From Methylophilaceae bacterium (GTDB lineage Bacteria; Pseudomonadota; Gammaproteobacteria; Burkholderiales; Methylophilaceae): a stretch of 12,585 nt of DNA. The stretch spans positions 1-12,585 of the forward strand of contig JADGRN010000026.1 of assembly GCA_017880825.1 (NCBI GenBank), in the 5' to 3' direction. Below, piece by piece: positions 1-6,132 of the stretch; the first letter of the stretch is position 1, and the number at the start of each line of letters is the position of its first letter. A model generated the notes under the pieces. That model searched no databases. It saw only the letters and a list, made by a program, of their open reading frames with translations, and was not told the DNA's origin. The position numbers and the translations under genes are program-made.

Positions 1-717
1 GTGCACCTCTCCACCGGCAATTACCACCAGCGCACGGCCCGGCTGTACACGGATTTCGGCCTGTTGACCTGTAATGACGAAATCTGCGAAGACGTGAATG
101 ATGTTTTTGCCCAGCTCACCGGCCTAGGCAAAGCCAGCAAGCTGCGCCATCTATGGCAATCACCTTTCACCTTGCATCATAAACTGATCAAAGCCATACA
201 AAATGAGACCGAGATTGCCAAATCCGGCAAGAAAGCACGCATCATCGCCAAGATGAATGCGCTGCTCGACCCGGACATTATCCGCGCGTTATACGATGCC
301 TCGATAGCCGGCGTGCAGATTGAGCTCATCATACGCGGCGTCTGCGCCTTGCGGCCAGGCATGCCGGGGGTTTCTGAAAATATTAGCGTGCGTTCCATCG
401 TCGGACGCTTTCTTGAGCACGCACGGATCTTTTACTTCTACAACAGCCGTCATGAAAACATCTACTTGTCGAGTGCCGACTGGATGTATCGTAATTTTTT
501 TCGGCGCATTGAAGTGTGCTTTCCGGTGCTCGACCCCAAGCTGAAAAAACGCATTTTCAAGGAAGGCCTGGAGCCGTATTTACGCGACAATGCCAATTCT
601 TGGGAAATGATGCCGGATGGCACCTATCGTCGACGTCCCAGCAGGCGTGGCAGTGTTTTTAGTGCGCAGCAATCGCTATGTGCTGAATTTGGTCAGGAAT
701 TGCCACAGGACAACTAG
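1..717 (+). CDS. ppk1: Polyphosphate kinase 1, C-terminal part (5' end outside window)
   Basis: Ppk1 makes inorganic polyphosphate reversibly from ATP through a phosphohistidine intermediate. Only the last 238 codons are present; the first codon, GTG, is an internal valine and not a start. The fragment opens with HLSTGNYHQRTARLYTD, the strongly conserved end of the first catalytic C-terminal lobe; its first His matches E. coli His454 by remembered alignment. The second lobe follows with RSIVGRFLEHAR (His140 of the fragment, matching E. coli His592), then YLSSADWMYRN and RRIEVCFPVLDPKLKKR. The length from the first motif to the stop is about that of E. coli Ppk, so the 3' end is intact. The phosphoacceptor His (E. 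coli His435) and the N-terminal and head domains lie upstream of the window. The gene converges on ppx with a 12-nt gap. Family assignment is very secure. Confidence 0.97.
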   Translation: MHLSTGNYHQRTARLYTDFGLLTCNDEICEDVNDVFAQLTGLGKASKLRHLWQSPFTLHHKLIKAIQNETEIAKSGKKARIIAKMNALLDPDIIRALYDASIAGVQIELIIRGVCALRPGMPGVSENISVRSIVGRFLEHARIFYFYNSRHENIYLSSADWMYRNFFRRIEVCFPVLDPKLKKRIFKEGLEPYLRDNANSWEMMPDGTYRRRPSRRGSVFSAQQSLCAEFGQELPQDN

Positions 718-729
718 TGGAAACGCGTG

Positions 730-2220
730 CTAATGCACGTCCAAGCTGATGCCTATGTCTTTCCAGTAAGCAATTTCACTGGTCAACTCGGCTTCTGTCA
801 GCGGATTATCTTTGAGCCAATCAGGCTCTAGCAACAACTGAAAACCATCCTGCTCCCAACTCAGTGCGAGCTGCGGAAAGTCGCCATCCATGCGGTTACG
901 GTGAAACAGGATGGCTAAGCGCAATATCAACACCAGCAGGCAGCGATCATCGCTGACAGGCGGCATAGTCAGCTTGGCCAGAGAACGGCGCTGCGCGCGC
1001 ATCAGCAAACCCAATGTTAATTGTTCCATTTTGGAAAAGCCCGGCATATCGGCATTTTCGATGATGTAGGCAGAGTGTTTGTGGAAGCCGGTGTGCGCAA
1101 TCGACACGCCGATTTCGTGCAGCTTGGCGGCCCATATCAGATAATGGCTGGCCGCAGTTTCATCCATGCGTAATTTATTATTCACTTGAGCAAGCAGGCT
1201 TAACGCCAGCACCTGTACACGCCTGGCTTGAGCGCGGTCCACGTGGTAACGCCGCATGAAACTATTCACTGTCGCTTCGCGCGTATCCTGATGATGCATG
1301 CGCCCCAGCAGTTCGTACAACACACCTTCACGCAATGCACTACTCGCCGTGGTCATACGCTCGATATTCAATGCATCAAAAGCGGCCATCATGATGGCCA
1401 AGCCACCCGGCAGTACTGCAACCCGGTCCGCACTCAGGCCCGGTATCTGCAATTTTTTAGTGTCCTTGGCTTTGAGTAACAAGTTGCATAATTGCCTCAA
1501 GCCATCGCGCGTAATGGCACCGTCACTCAAATCGTTGAGGCGCAGGATTTCACCCAAAGAACGCGCCGTCCCGGATGAGCCCACCGCTTCTTGCCAGTGA
1601 TCAGCGGTGAAATTTTTGCGTATGCCTTGAATTTCGGAGGCGGCGGCAATTTTTGCCTGCTCCAGACTGCTTTCGTTGATTTTTCCTTCCGGGAAAAACC
1701 TGAGGCTGTAACTTACGCAGCCCATGTACAGGCTTTCCATCTCTATCGGCTCAAAGCCTGACCCGATAATAAATTCGGTAGACCCGCCACCGATATCGAT
1801 CACCAGACGTTTGTGGGCGGCGGCCGGTAAGTCATGACTGACGCCGACAAAAATCATGCGTGCTTCTTCCCGTCCGGCAATAATCTCGATGGGGAAGCCT
1901 AACGCAGCTTGCGCTTGCTGCAACAACTGCGAGGCATTTTTGGCAACGCGGAAAGTATTGGTGGCAACGGCACGTACGGCCTGAGGAGCAAGTCCGCGCA
2001 GACGTTCACCGAAGCGCTTGAGGCAGTCGATGGCGCGGCGCTGCGCATCGGCATCCAGGTGTTTGTCCTTGCCCAGGCCAGCACCCAGGCGTACAGCCTC
2101 GCGCAGGGAATCATGAAAAATCAGGCGCCCGTCAACCACACGTGCGAGTTGTAATCTGAAGCTATTAGAACCTAAATCTACAGCAGCAATCTCAGAAAAA
2201 GCCGGGATTTTAGTAGTCAA
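730..2220 (-). CDS. ppx: Exopolyphosphatase, Ppx/GppA family
   Basis: This 496-residue protein removes terminal phosphates from polyphosphate; some family members also hydrolyse pppGpp. The N-terminal half has the actin/Hsp70-like ASKHA fold: phosphate loop AAVDLGSNSFRL (residues 12-23), GREEARMIF with the expected catalytic Glu near 118-119, and the second phosphate loop DIGGGSTEF (142-150). The C-terminal half (about 310-496) is the HD-like helical domain, with AAKLHEIG (His368) and GFHKHSAYII (His380, His382). Length is close to E. coli Ppx (513). The start is TTG, preceded by an AAAGG stretch; no in-frame ATG fits the N-terminus better. It lies 35 nt downstream of phoU on the same strand and is probably cotranscribed with it. 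Ppx versus GppA cannot be fully settled from sequence, but the length and the ppk1 neighbour favour Ppx. Confidence 0.95.
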   Translation of the reverse strand: MTTKIPAFSEIAAVDLGSNSFRLQLARVVDGRLIFHDSLREAVRLGAGLGKDKHLDADAQRRAIDCLKRFGERLRGLAPQAVRAVATNTFRVAKNASQLLQQAQAALGFPIEIIAGREEARMIFVGVSHDLPAAAHKRLVIDIGGGSTEFIIGSGFEPIEMESLYMGCVSYSLRFFPEGKINESSLEQAKIAAASEIQGIRKNFTADHWQEAVGSSGTARSLGEILRLNDLSDGAITRDGLRQLCNLLLKAKDTKKLQIPGLSADRVAVLPGGLAIMMAAFDALNIERMTTASSALREGVLYELLGRMHHQDTREATVNSFMRRYHVDRAQARRVQVLALSLLAQVNNKLRMDETAASHYLIWAAKLHEIGVSIAHTGFHKHSAYIIENADMPGFSKMEQLTLGLLMRAQRRSLAKLTMPPVSDDRCLLVLILRLAILFHRNRMDGDFPQLALSWEQDGFQLLLEPDWLKDNPLTEAELTSEIAYWKDIGISLDVH

Positions 2221-2255
2221 GACCGACCTTTAACTTAACGGTTGCAATAAAAATG

Positions 2256-2963
2256 TCATGGTTGCAAAGTTTCGCGTTCCATTTCCTGCACAGAAGTATG
2301 CCGCACATCCTTGCCTTTGACCATGTACACCACGTATTCGGCGATGTTCTTGGAGTGGTCGCCAATGCGCTCAATGGCTTTAGCCACAAACAGCACTTCC
2401 AGCGACATGGAAATGGTGCGCGGATCTTCCAGCATGAAGGTGATGAGCTGGCGCATCGCAGCGCGGAAATATTCATCCACCTGCTCGTCCTGACGCGCGA
2501 CATCCACGGTCTTGCTTACATCCAGGCGCGCAAAAGCATCCAGCGCGGTACGCAGCATCTCGCGCACCAAGCCAACCATGGTCTTGATCTCGGCAAAGCG
2601 CGGGGTATACATGCGGTCAGACTCGTAAATCTTCTGCGCCACGCGGGCAAGCTTGGCGGCTTCGTCGCCGATACGCTCAAGATCAGTAATGGTCTTGACC
2701 ACCATCATGATCATGCGCAAATCGCCCGCTGCTGGCTGGCGCCGCGCGATAATGTGGCTGCAATCCTCATCGATCTGCACCTCAAGCGCATTGACGCGAT
2801 GATCGTTGGAGATGACGCTGTCAGCCAAACTGAGATTGGCGTTGACCAGCGCATCCAGCGCATTAACGATTTGCTGCTCAACCAGACCGCCCATCTGCAA
2901 GACTTTGGCGCGTACCGATTCCAGTTCGGCATCGTATTGCTTGTAAGTGTGTTCAAATTGCAT
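2256..2963 (-). CDS. phoU: Phosphate signalling regulator PhoU
   Basis: PhoU is a cytoplasmic, membrane-peripheral all-helical protein that links the Pst phosphate transporter to the PhoR kinase and represses the Pho regulon when phosphate is plentiful. The 235-residue product has the two tandem three-helix PhoU repeats, each with the metal-binding E-R-I-G-D signature: DLERIGDEAAKLA (residues 94-106) and AIERIGDHSKNIAEY (197-210). N-terminal QFEHTYKQYDAELE is typical of family members. The ATG is set by a strong AGGAAGGA Shine-Dalgarno about 8 nt upstream. ppx follows after 35 nt. Unlike the usual pstSCAB-phoU arrangement, no pst genes are next to it; it pairs with ppx instead. A Pho box lies in the 116-nt gap upstream, so it is likely its own PhoB-controlled unit. 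Confidence 0.96.
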   Translation of the reverse strand: MQFEHTYKQYDAELESVRAKVLQMGGLVEQQIVNALDALVNANLSLADSVISNDHRVNALEVQIDEDCSHIIARRQPAAGDLRMIMMVVKTITDLERIGDEAAKLARVAQKIYESDRMYTPRFAEIKTMVGLVREMLRTALDAFARLDVSKTVDVARQDEQVDEYFRAAMRQLITFMLEDPRTISMSLEVLFVAKAIERIGDHSKNIAEYVVYMVKGKDVRHTSVQEMERETLQP

Positions 2964-2990
2964 GGAGCGATTCCTTCCTAAAAATAGACG

Positions 2991-3010
2991 TAAGCTTCAG
3001 GTTTAGCTTA
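2991..3010. repeat. Inverted repeat in the phoU leader
   Basis: TAAGCT-N8-AGCTTA forms perfect 6-bp arms around an 8-nt loop, extendable by CG/CG past a one-base bulge. It lies just inside the predicted phoU transcript, about 28 nt upstream of the ATG. It could be a small 5' hairpin or an operator. It is not followed by a T-run on either strand, so it is not an intrinsic terminator for rpiA. Confidence 0.35.
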
Positions 3011-3017
3011 ACGGGAC

Positions 3018-3023
3018 AGCCTA
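3018..3023 (-). promoter_or_regulatory. Candidate -10 element of the phoU promoter
   Basis: The minus-strand hexamer TAGGCT keeps T1, A2 and T6 of TATAAT and sits 10 bp after the Pho box, so the box would take the place of a -35 element. The predicted transcript start is near 3011, leaving about 48 nt of leader before the phoU ATG. The hexamer alone would be weak; the spacing to the Pho box is what supports it. Confidence 0.5.
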
Positions 3024-3033
3024 ACGTCCATTT

Positions 3034-3051
3034 GTGACAACTTAATGGCAA
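3034..3051 (-). promoter_or_regulatory. Pho box (PhoB binding site) for phoU-ppx
   Basis: Read on the minus strand the site is TTGCCATTAAGTTGTCAC. It has two 7-mers, TTGCCAT and TTGTCAC, spaced 11 bp apart with an AT-rich TAAG linker, which is the standard PhoB architecture. It differs at only three of 18 positions from the classic E. coli phoA box CTGTCATAAAGTTGTCAC as I remember it. The -10 candidate lies exactly 10 bp downstream, the expected spacing for PhoB-dependent promoters. No regulator gene phoB is in the window, so the binding protein is inferred. Confidence 0.75.
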
Positions 3052-3079
3052 ACCGTCAATTCTGTTTCTTAGCAAGAAC

Positions 3080-3736
3080 TTAGCGCTTATAAGTTTTCAC
3101 GCCATCGGCTGTAGCCAGCAGCAACACATCAGCAGGTCGTGCCGCGAACAGTCCGTTAGCTACGACCCCGACAATCTGGTTAATCCGGGCTTCTAATGCG
3201 ACTGGGTCTAAAATCTTCAAGCCCGAAACATCCAGAATCACGTTGCCGTTGTCGGTGGTGAAATCGCGCAACTTTGGTTGACCACCCAGCTTGACCAATT
3301 CACGTGCTACGTAGCTACGTGCCATCGGCAGCACTTCTACCGGTAACGGGAATGTACCCAGCACCGGCACCAGCTTGCTGCCGTCGGCAATACAGATAAA
3401 GCTCTTGGCACAGGCCGCGACTATTTTTTCACGCGTTAATGCCCCACCTCCACCTTTTACCATATGCATGTGTTCGGTAATTTCATCAGCGCCATCGACG
3501 TAGATATCCATGCCATCCACGCTGTTCAAATCAAATACCTGGATACCATGACTTCTCAGACGCTGTGCCGTAGCCTCAGAACTGGCAACCGCACCATCAA
3601 TCTTGCCTTTAACCTTGGCCAATTCATCAATAAAATAATTGGCAGTAGAGCCAGTGCCTACGCCTATGATGCCACCTTTTACATAGGCCACCGCGGCGGC
3701 GGCGACTTCTCGCTTTAATTCGTCCTGTGTTTTCAT
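3080..3736 (-). CDS. rpiA: Ribose-5-phosphate isomerase A
   Basis: RpiA interconverts ribose 5-phosphate and ribulose 5-phosphate in the non-oxidative pentose phosphate pathway. Motifs align throughout with the E. coli enzyme: [15 protein letters not shown] (sugar-phosphate loop), YVDGADEI with the two active-site Asp, [11 protein letters not shown] with the active-site Lys and Glu, ICIADGSK, and the C-terminal ADGVKTYKR. The start is uncertain. In-frame ATGs lie at 3736, 3751 and 3763, giving 218, 223 and 227 residues. The 3736 start is chosen because [11 protein letters not shown] aligns with the E. coli N-terminus and makes the catalytic residues fall at the E. coli numbers (Asp81, Asp84, Lys94, Glu103). 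None of the three has a well-spaced Shine-Dalgarno. It is divergent from ilvA; phoU follows but probably has its own promoter. Confidence 0.95.
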   Translation of the reverse strand: MKTQDELKREVAAAAVAYVKGGIIGVGTGSTANYFIDELAKVKGKIDGAVASSEATAQRLRSHGIQVFDLNSVDGMDIYVDGADEITEHMHMVKGGGGALTREKIVAACAKSFICIADGSKLVPVLGTFPLPVEVLPMARSYVARELVKLGGQPKLRDFTTDNGNVILDVSGLKILDPVALEARINQIVGVVANGLFAARPADVLLLATADGVKTYKR

Positions 3737-3776
3737 CCCTGCCGTTGTCATTTTTGCTTTCATTCCAATTTTTCTA

Positions 3777-3795
3777 CAATTAAATTCTTTAATTG
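3777..3795. promoter_or_regulatory. Perfect 19-bp inverted repeat, possible operator between rpiA and ilvA
   Basis: CAATTAAA-TTC-TTTAATTG has perfect 8-bp arms around a 3-bp centre, in the short spacer between the divergent rpiA and ilvA genes. It covers the -35 region belonging to the ilvA TATAAT hexamer at 3807-3812, where a dimeric repressor or activator would act. I do not recognise the motif; it does not clearly match an Lrp or ArgR consensus. It is very AT-rich, so a chance origin is possible. Confidence 0.45.
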
Positions 3796-3806
3796 CGTGT
3801 TTTCTT

Positions 3807-3812
3807 TATAAT
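3807..3812 (+). promoter_or_regulatory. Candidate -10 element of the ilvA promoter
   Basis: A perfect TATAAT hexamer lies 37 nt upstream of the ilvA ATG at 3850, predicting a transcript start near 3819 and a leader of about 30 nt. The matching -35 region (around TTCTTT at 3785-3790, 16-bp spacer) is poor and falls inside the 19-bp inverted repeat. This suggests regulated or activator-dependent transcription. Confidence 0.5.
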
Positions 3813-3849
3813 CTTGCACAACTTGGAATCATACACTGCGTCACACTCA

Positions 3850-5361
3850 ATGAAAAACGACTACCTAGAAAAAATTCAAACCGCACACGTTTACGACGTT
3901 GCCAGTAAAACCCCGCTGGAGTTTCAGCCCAATCTTTCGGCGCGCCTGGACAACCGCGTGCTGTTGAAGCGTGAAGACACGCAACCGATATTTTCATTCA
4001 AGCTGCGCGGCGCCTATAACAAAATGGCACATCTCTCGCCCGAAGCGCTCAGACAGGGGGTGATTGCAGCATCCGCTGGCAACCATGCACAAGGCGTTGC
4101 ACTGGCGGCACAAAAATTAAATTGTCGCGCAGTCATCGTCATGCCGACAACGACGCCACGCATCAAGGTAGAGGCAGTGAAGAACCGCGGTGCCGAGGTT
4201 GTCCTATTCGGTGATTCCTACTCCGATGCCTACCTGCACGCACTAGAACTGGAAAAGTCAGAAAATCTGACATTTGTGCACCCTTACGACGACCCTGATG
4301 TGATTGCCGGACAGGGCACCATCGCCATGGAAATTCTGAATCAGCATCCTGAACCCATATACGCTATTTTTTGCTGCGTGGGTGGCGGCGGACTGATTGC
4401 CGGAATTGCGGCCTATGTCAAAAGCGTGCGGCCAGAAATAAAAATTATTGGGGTTGAGGCAATTGATGCTGATGCCATGACTCGATCGATAAAGGCTGGC
4501 AAGCGCGTCATGCTGGATCAGGTTGGTCTTTTCGCGGACGGCGCTGCGGTAAAACAGGTTGGCGTTGAAACCTTCCGCCTGTGCCAGGAATATGTCGATG
4601 AAATGATGGTGGTGGATAACGATGCCATCTGTGCCGCCATCAAAGACGTATTCGAGGATACACGCTCCATCCTGGAACCGGCTGGCGCGCTGGCCACGGC
4701 CGGCATCAAGGAATACGTCAAACGCAACAATCTGCATGGCAAAACGCTGGTGGGCATCGCCTCCGGCGCCAATATGAATTTTGATCGGCTGCGTTTCATC
4801 GCCGAGCGTGCCGAAATCGGCGAAAACCGCGAAGCCGTGCTAGCGGTAACAATCCCGGAAAAACCCGGATCGTTCAAGACATTCTGTCGCCTGCTGGGTG
4901 ATCGTAGCATCACCGAATTCAATTACCGCTATGCGGACGCCACACAAGCGCACATCTTTGTTGGCGTGACAATTCACGACCACAAGGAGTCTGATCAACT
5001 AATAGATATGCTCAGACAACACCAGTTACCGACACTGGACTTAACTGATAATGAAGTCGCCAAGCTGCATTTGCGGCACTTGGTTGGTGGCCATGCGCCG
5101 CAAGCAAAACATGAGCAGGTATATCGTTTTGAATTTCCTGAGAGGCCAGGCGCATTGATGAAGTTTCTCGACACCATGGGGCGCGACTGGAACATCAGCC
5201 TGTTCCATTACCGCAACCATGGTGCCGATTACGGCCGCGTACTGGTCGGCATGCAGGTACCGCCAGATGAAAAGGCCGAATTTAAGACTTTCTTGGACAA
5301 CCTGGGTTATCCGTATTGGGACGAAAGCGAAAACCCGGCTTACAAGCTGTTCCTAGGCTAG
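3850..5361 (+). CDS. ilvA: L-threonine ammonia-lyase (threonine deaminase), biosynthetic
   Basis: IlvA is the PLP enzyme that converts threonine to 2-oxobutanoate and ammonia, the first committed step of isoleucine synthesis. The 503-residue product has a catalytic fold-type II domain (about 1-325): FSFKLRGAY with PLP Lys51, SAGNHAQGVA (about 75-84), glycine loop VGGGGLIAG (177-185) and ASGANMNFDRLR. Two regulatory ACT-like lobes follow, starting at AVTIPEKPGSFKTFCRLLG (about 334) and RFEFPERPGALMKFLDTMG, so this is the long, isoleucine-inhibited form rather than the short catabolic TdcB. The frame extends upstream to a TTG at 3793, but that would place the start ahead of the TATAAT hexamer, and E. 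coli-type N-termini align with the ATG at 3850. No strong Shine-Dalgarno precedes the ATG. No other ilv or thr gene is adjacent. Confidence 0.96.
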   Translation: MKNDYLEKIQTAHVYDVASKTPLEFQPNLSARLDNRVLLKREDTQPIFSFKLRGAYNKMAHLSPEALRQGVIAASAGNHAQGVALAAQKLNCRAVIVMPTTTPRIKVEAVKNRGAEVVLFGDSYSDAYLHALELEKSENLTFVHPYDDPDVIAGQGTIAMEILNQHPEPIYAIFCCVGGGGLIAGIAAYVKSVRPEIKIIGVEAIDADAMTRSIKAGKRVMLDQVGLFADGAAVKQVGVETFRLCQEYVDEMMVVDNDAICAAIKDVFEDTRSILEPAGALATAGIKEYVKRNNLHGKTLVGIASGANMNFDRLRFIAERAEIGENREAVLAVTIPEKPGSFKTFCRLLGDRSITEFNYRYADATQAHIFVGVTIHDHKESDQLIDMLRQHQLPTLDLTDNEVAKLHLRHLVGGHAPQAKHEQVYRFEFPERPGALMKFLDTMGRDWNISLFHYRNHGADYGRVLVGMQVPPDEKAEFKTFLDNLGYPYWDESENPAYKLFLG

Positions 5362-5391
5362 AAGCTTGGGTCAGCGACTTGTTCAGTCAGG

Positions 5392-5577
5392 CTAACTATG
5401 TGATTCGCGGTAGAGCATGACCGCAAGCACGGCCGCAATCACAAGACCCACCGCGCTAGCCCAGATGGGAATAACTACCGCATTTAGCGTAATTTGCCAA
5501 CCCAACACAAGTCGCAATAAATGCAACAACGCAACCAGCGCGAAAACTACAACAGCTATCATGGTGAACGGTTTCAT
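5392..5577 (-). CDS. Small two-helix membrane protein, function unknown
   Basis: This encodes a 61-residue, highly hydrophobic protein with two predicted transmembrane helices, about residues 4-24 (TMIAVVVFALVALLHLLRLV) and 33-55 (IPIWASAVGLVIAAVLAVML). They are joined by a short GWQITLNAV turn, and the tail YRESHS is short and polar. The ATG at 5577 is chosen because a strong GAGGAGG lies 4 nt before it; an in-frame ATG at 5610 would add 11 residues spanning that signal. The protein resembles short uncharacterised membrane proteins common in proteobacteria, but I cannot assign a function. It converges on ilvA with a 30-nt gap. It lies 75 nt beyond the stop of the EVE gene, so it could be the last gene of that operon or stand alone. 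Confidence 0.75.
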   Translation of the reverse strand: MKPFTMIAVVVFALVALLHLLRLVLGWQITLNAVVIPIWASAVGLVIAAVLAVMLYRESHS

Positions 5578-5652
5578 TTTGCCTCCTCGGGTATGCACCT
5601 CAAGTGACATTTAAGCATAGACCGCGAGTCAGCCGAAAAAATCCCTCTGCGC

Positions 5653-6108
5653 TTAAAGCAACGCGGCGATAAACTCCCATTCGCGCGGGTCAACCGGTGT
5701 AATTGAGAGCCGATTGCCGCGCTGCAAAATGCGCATGGTGGCCAGCTCCGGATATTCGCGTAGCTCTTTCAAACTCAGCAGTCTGGTCTTGCGTACCAGT
5801 TTCACGTCCACATTCACCCAACGCGGGGTTTCTGGTGTTGACTTCGGCTCAAAATATCTGTGTTTTGGGTCAAACTGCGTGCGGTCGGGGTAAGCCTGAC
5901 TGCTAATTTCCACAAGGCCAGCGATGCCTGGCAGTTCACAGTTGGAATGATAAAAAAAAGCCTGGTCACCCAGCATCATCTGGTCACGCATGAAGTTGCG
6001 CGCCTGATAGTTGCGGATGCCATACCAGTCTATGGTTTGGTTAGGAAACGAAGCAAGGTCATCAATCGACACATCTGAGGGCTCGGATTTCATCAGCCAA
6101 TAACGCAT
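5653..6108 (-). CDS. EVE domain-containing protein (THYN1-like)
   Basis: The 151-residue single-domain protein opens with MRYWLMKSEPSDVSIDDL and continues WYGIRNYQARNFMRD, DQAFFYHSNCELPGIAGLVEI and YFEPKSTPETPRWVNVDVKLV. This is the signature of EVE domains of the thymocyte nuclear protein 1 type, related to the PUA/YTH fold. The family is thought to recognise modified bases in nucleic acids through an aromatic pocket; the target here is unknown. Length matches full-length bacterial members. The ATG follows AGGAG with 8-nt spacing. It starts 24 nt after the sensor kinase stop, so it probably belongs to that operon, although a TGTAA direct repeat in the junction could give it a separate promoter. 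Domain assignment is firm; biological role is open. Confidence 0.92.
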   Translation of the reverse strand: MRYWLMKSEPSDVSIDDLASFPNQTIDWYGIRNYQARNFMRDQMMLGDQAFFYHSNCELPGIAGLVEISSQAYPDRTQFDPKHRYFEPKSTPETPRWVNVDVKLVRKTRLLSLKELREYPELATMRILQRGNRLSITPVDPREWEFIAALL

Positions 6109-6132
6109 TCCGATTTCTCCTGTTCGATACTA

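Noticed and set aside
725..741. Small inverted repeat CGTGC-TAAT-GCACG at the ppk1/ppx junction, considered as a bidirectional terminator.
   Set aside because: The stem is only 5-6 bp, has no T-run on either side, and includes the last ppx codons; too weak to call.
2253..2981. A 242-codon open frame on the + strand, longer than the gene opposite it.
   Set aside because: It lies exactly antisense to phoU, whose protein has both E-R-I-G-D PhoU motifs and a strong ribosome-binding site; the + strand translation is His/Gln-rich with no recognisable domain.
3064..3080. TTCTT-GCT-AAGAA stem just after the rpiA stop, considered as its terminator.
   Set aside because: It is a 5-bp AT-rich stem without a T-run; it may slow polymerase but is not a convincing terminator.
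4258..4737. A 159-codon minus-strand open frame inside ilvA.
   Set aside because: It is a shadow of the threonine deaminase catalytic domain, without domain, promoter or Shine-Dalgarno.
5362..5400. Possible intrinsic terminator after ilvA.
   Set aside because: The best stem found is GACT-TGTTC-AGTC, 4 bp with no U-tract; no terminator can be supported here.
5611..5656. TTAAGC and GCTTAA flanking the spacer between the EVE gene and the small membrane protein gene.
   Set aside because: The arms are only 6 bp and about 34 bp apart, and one arm overlaps the EVE stop region; chance is the simpler explanation.
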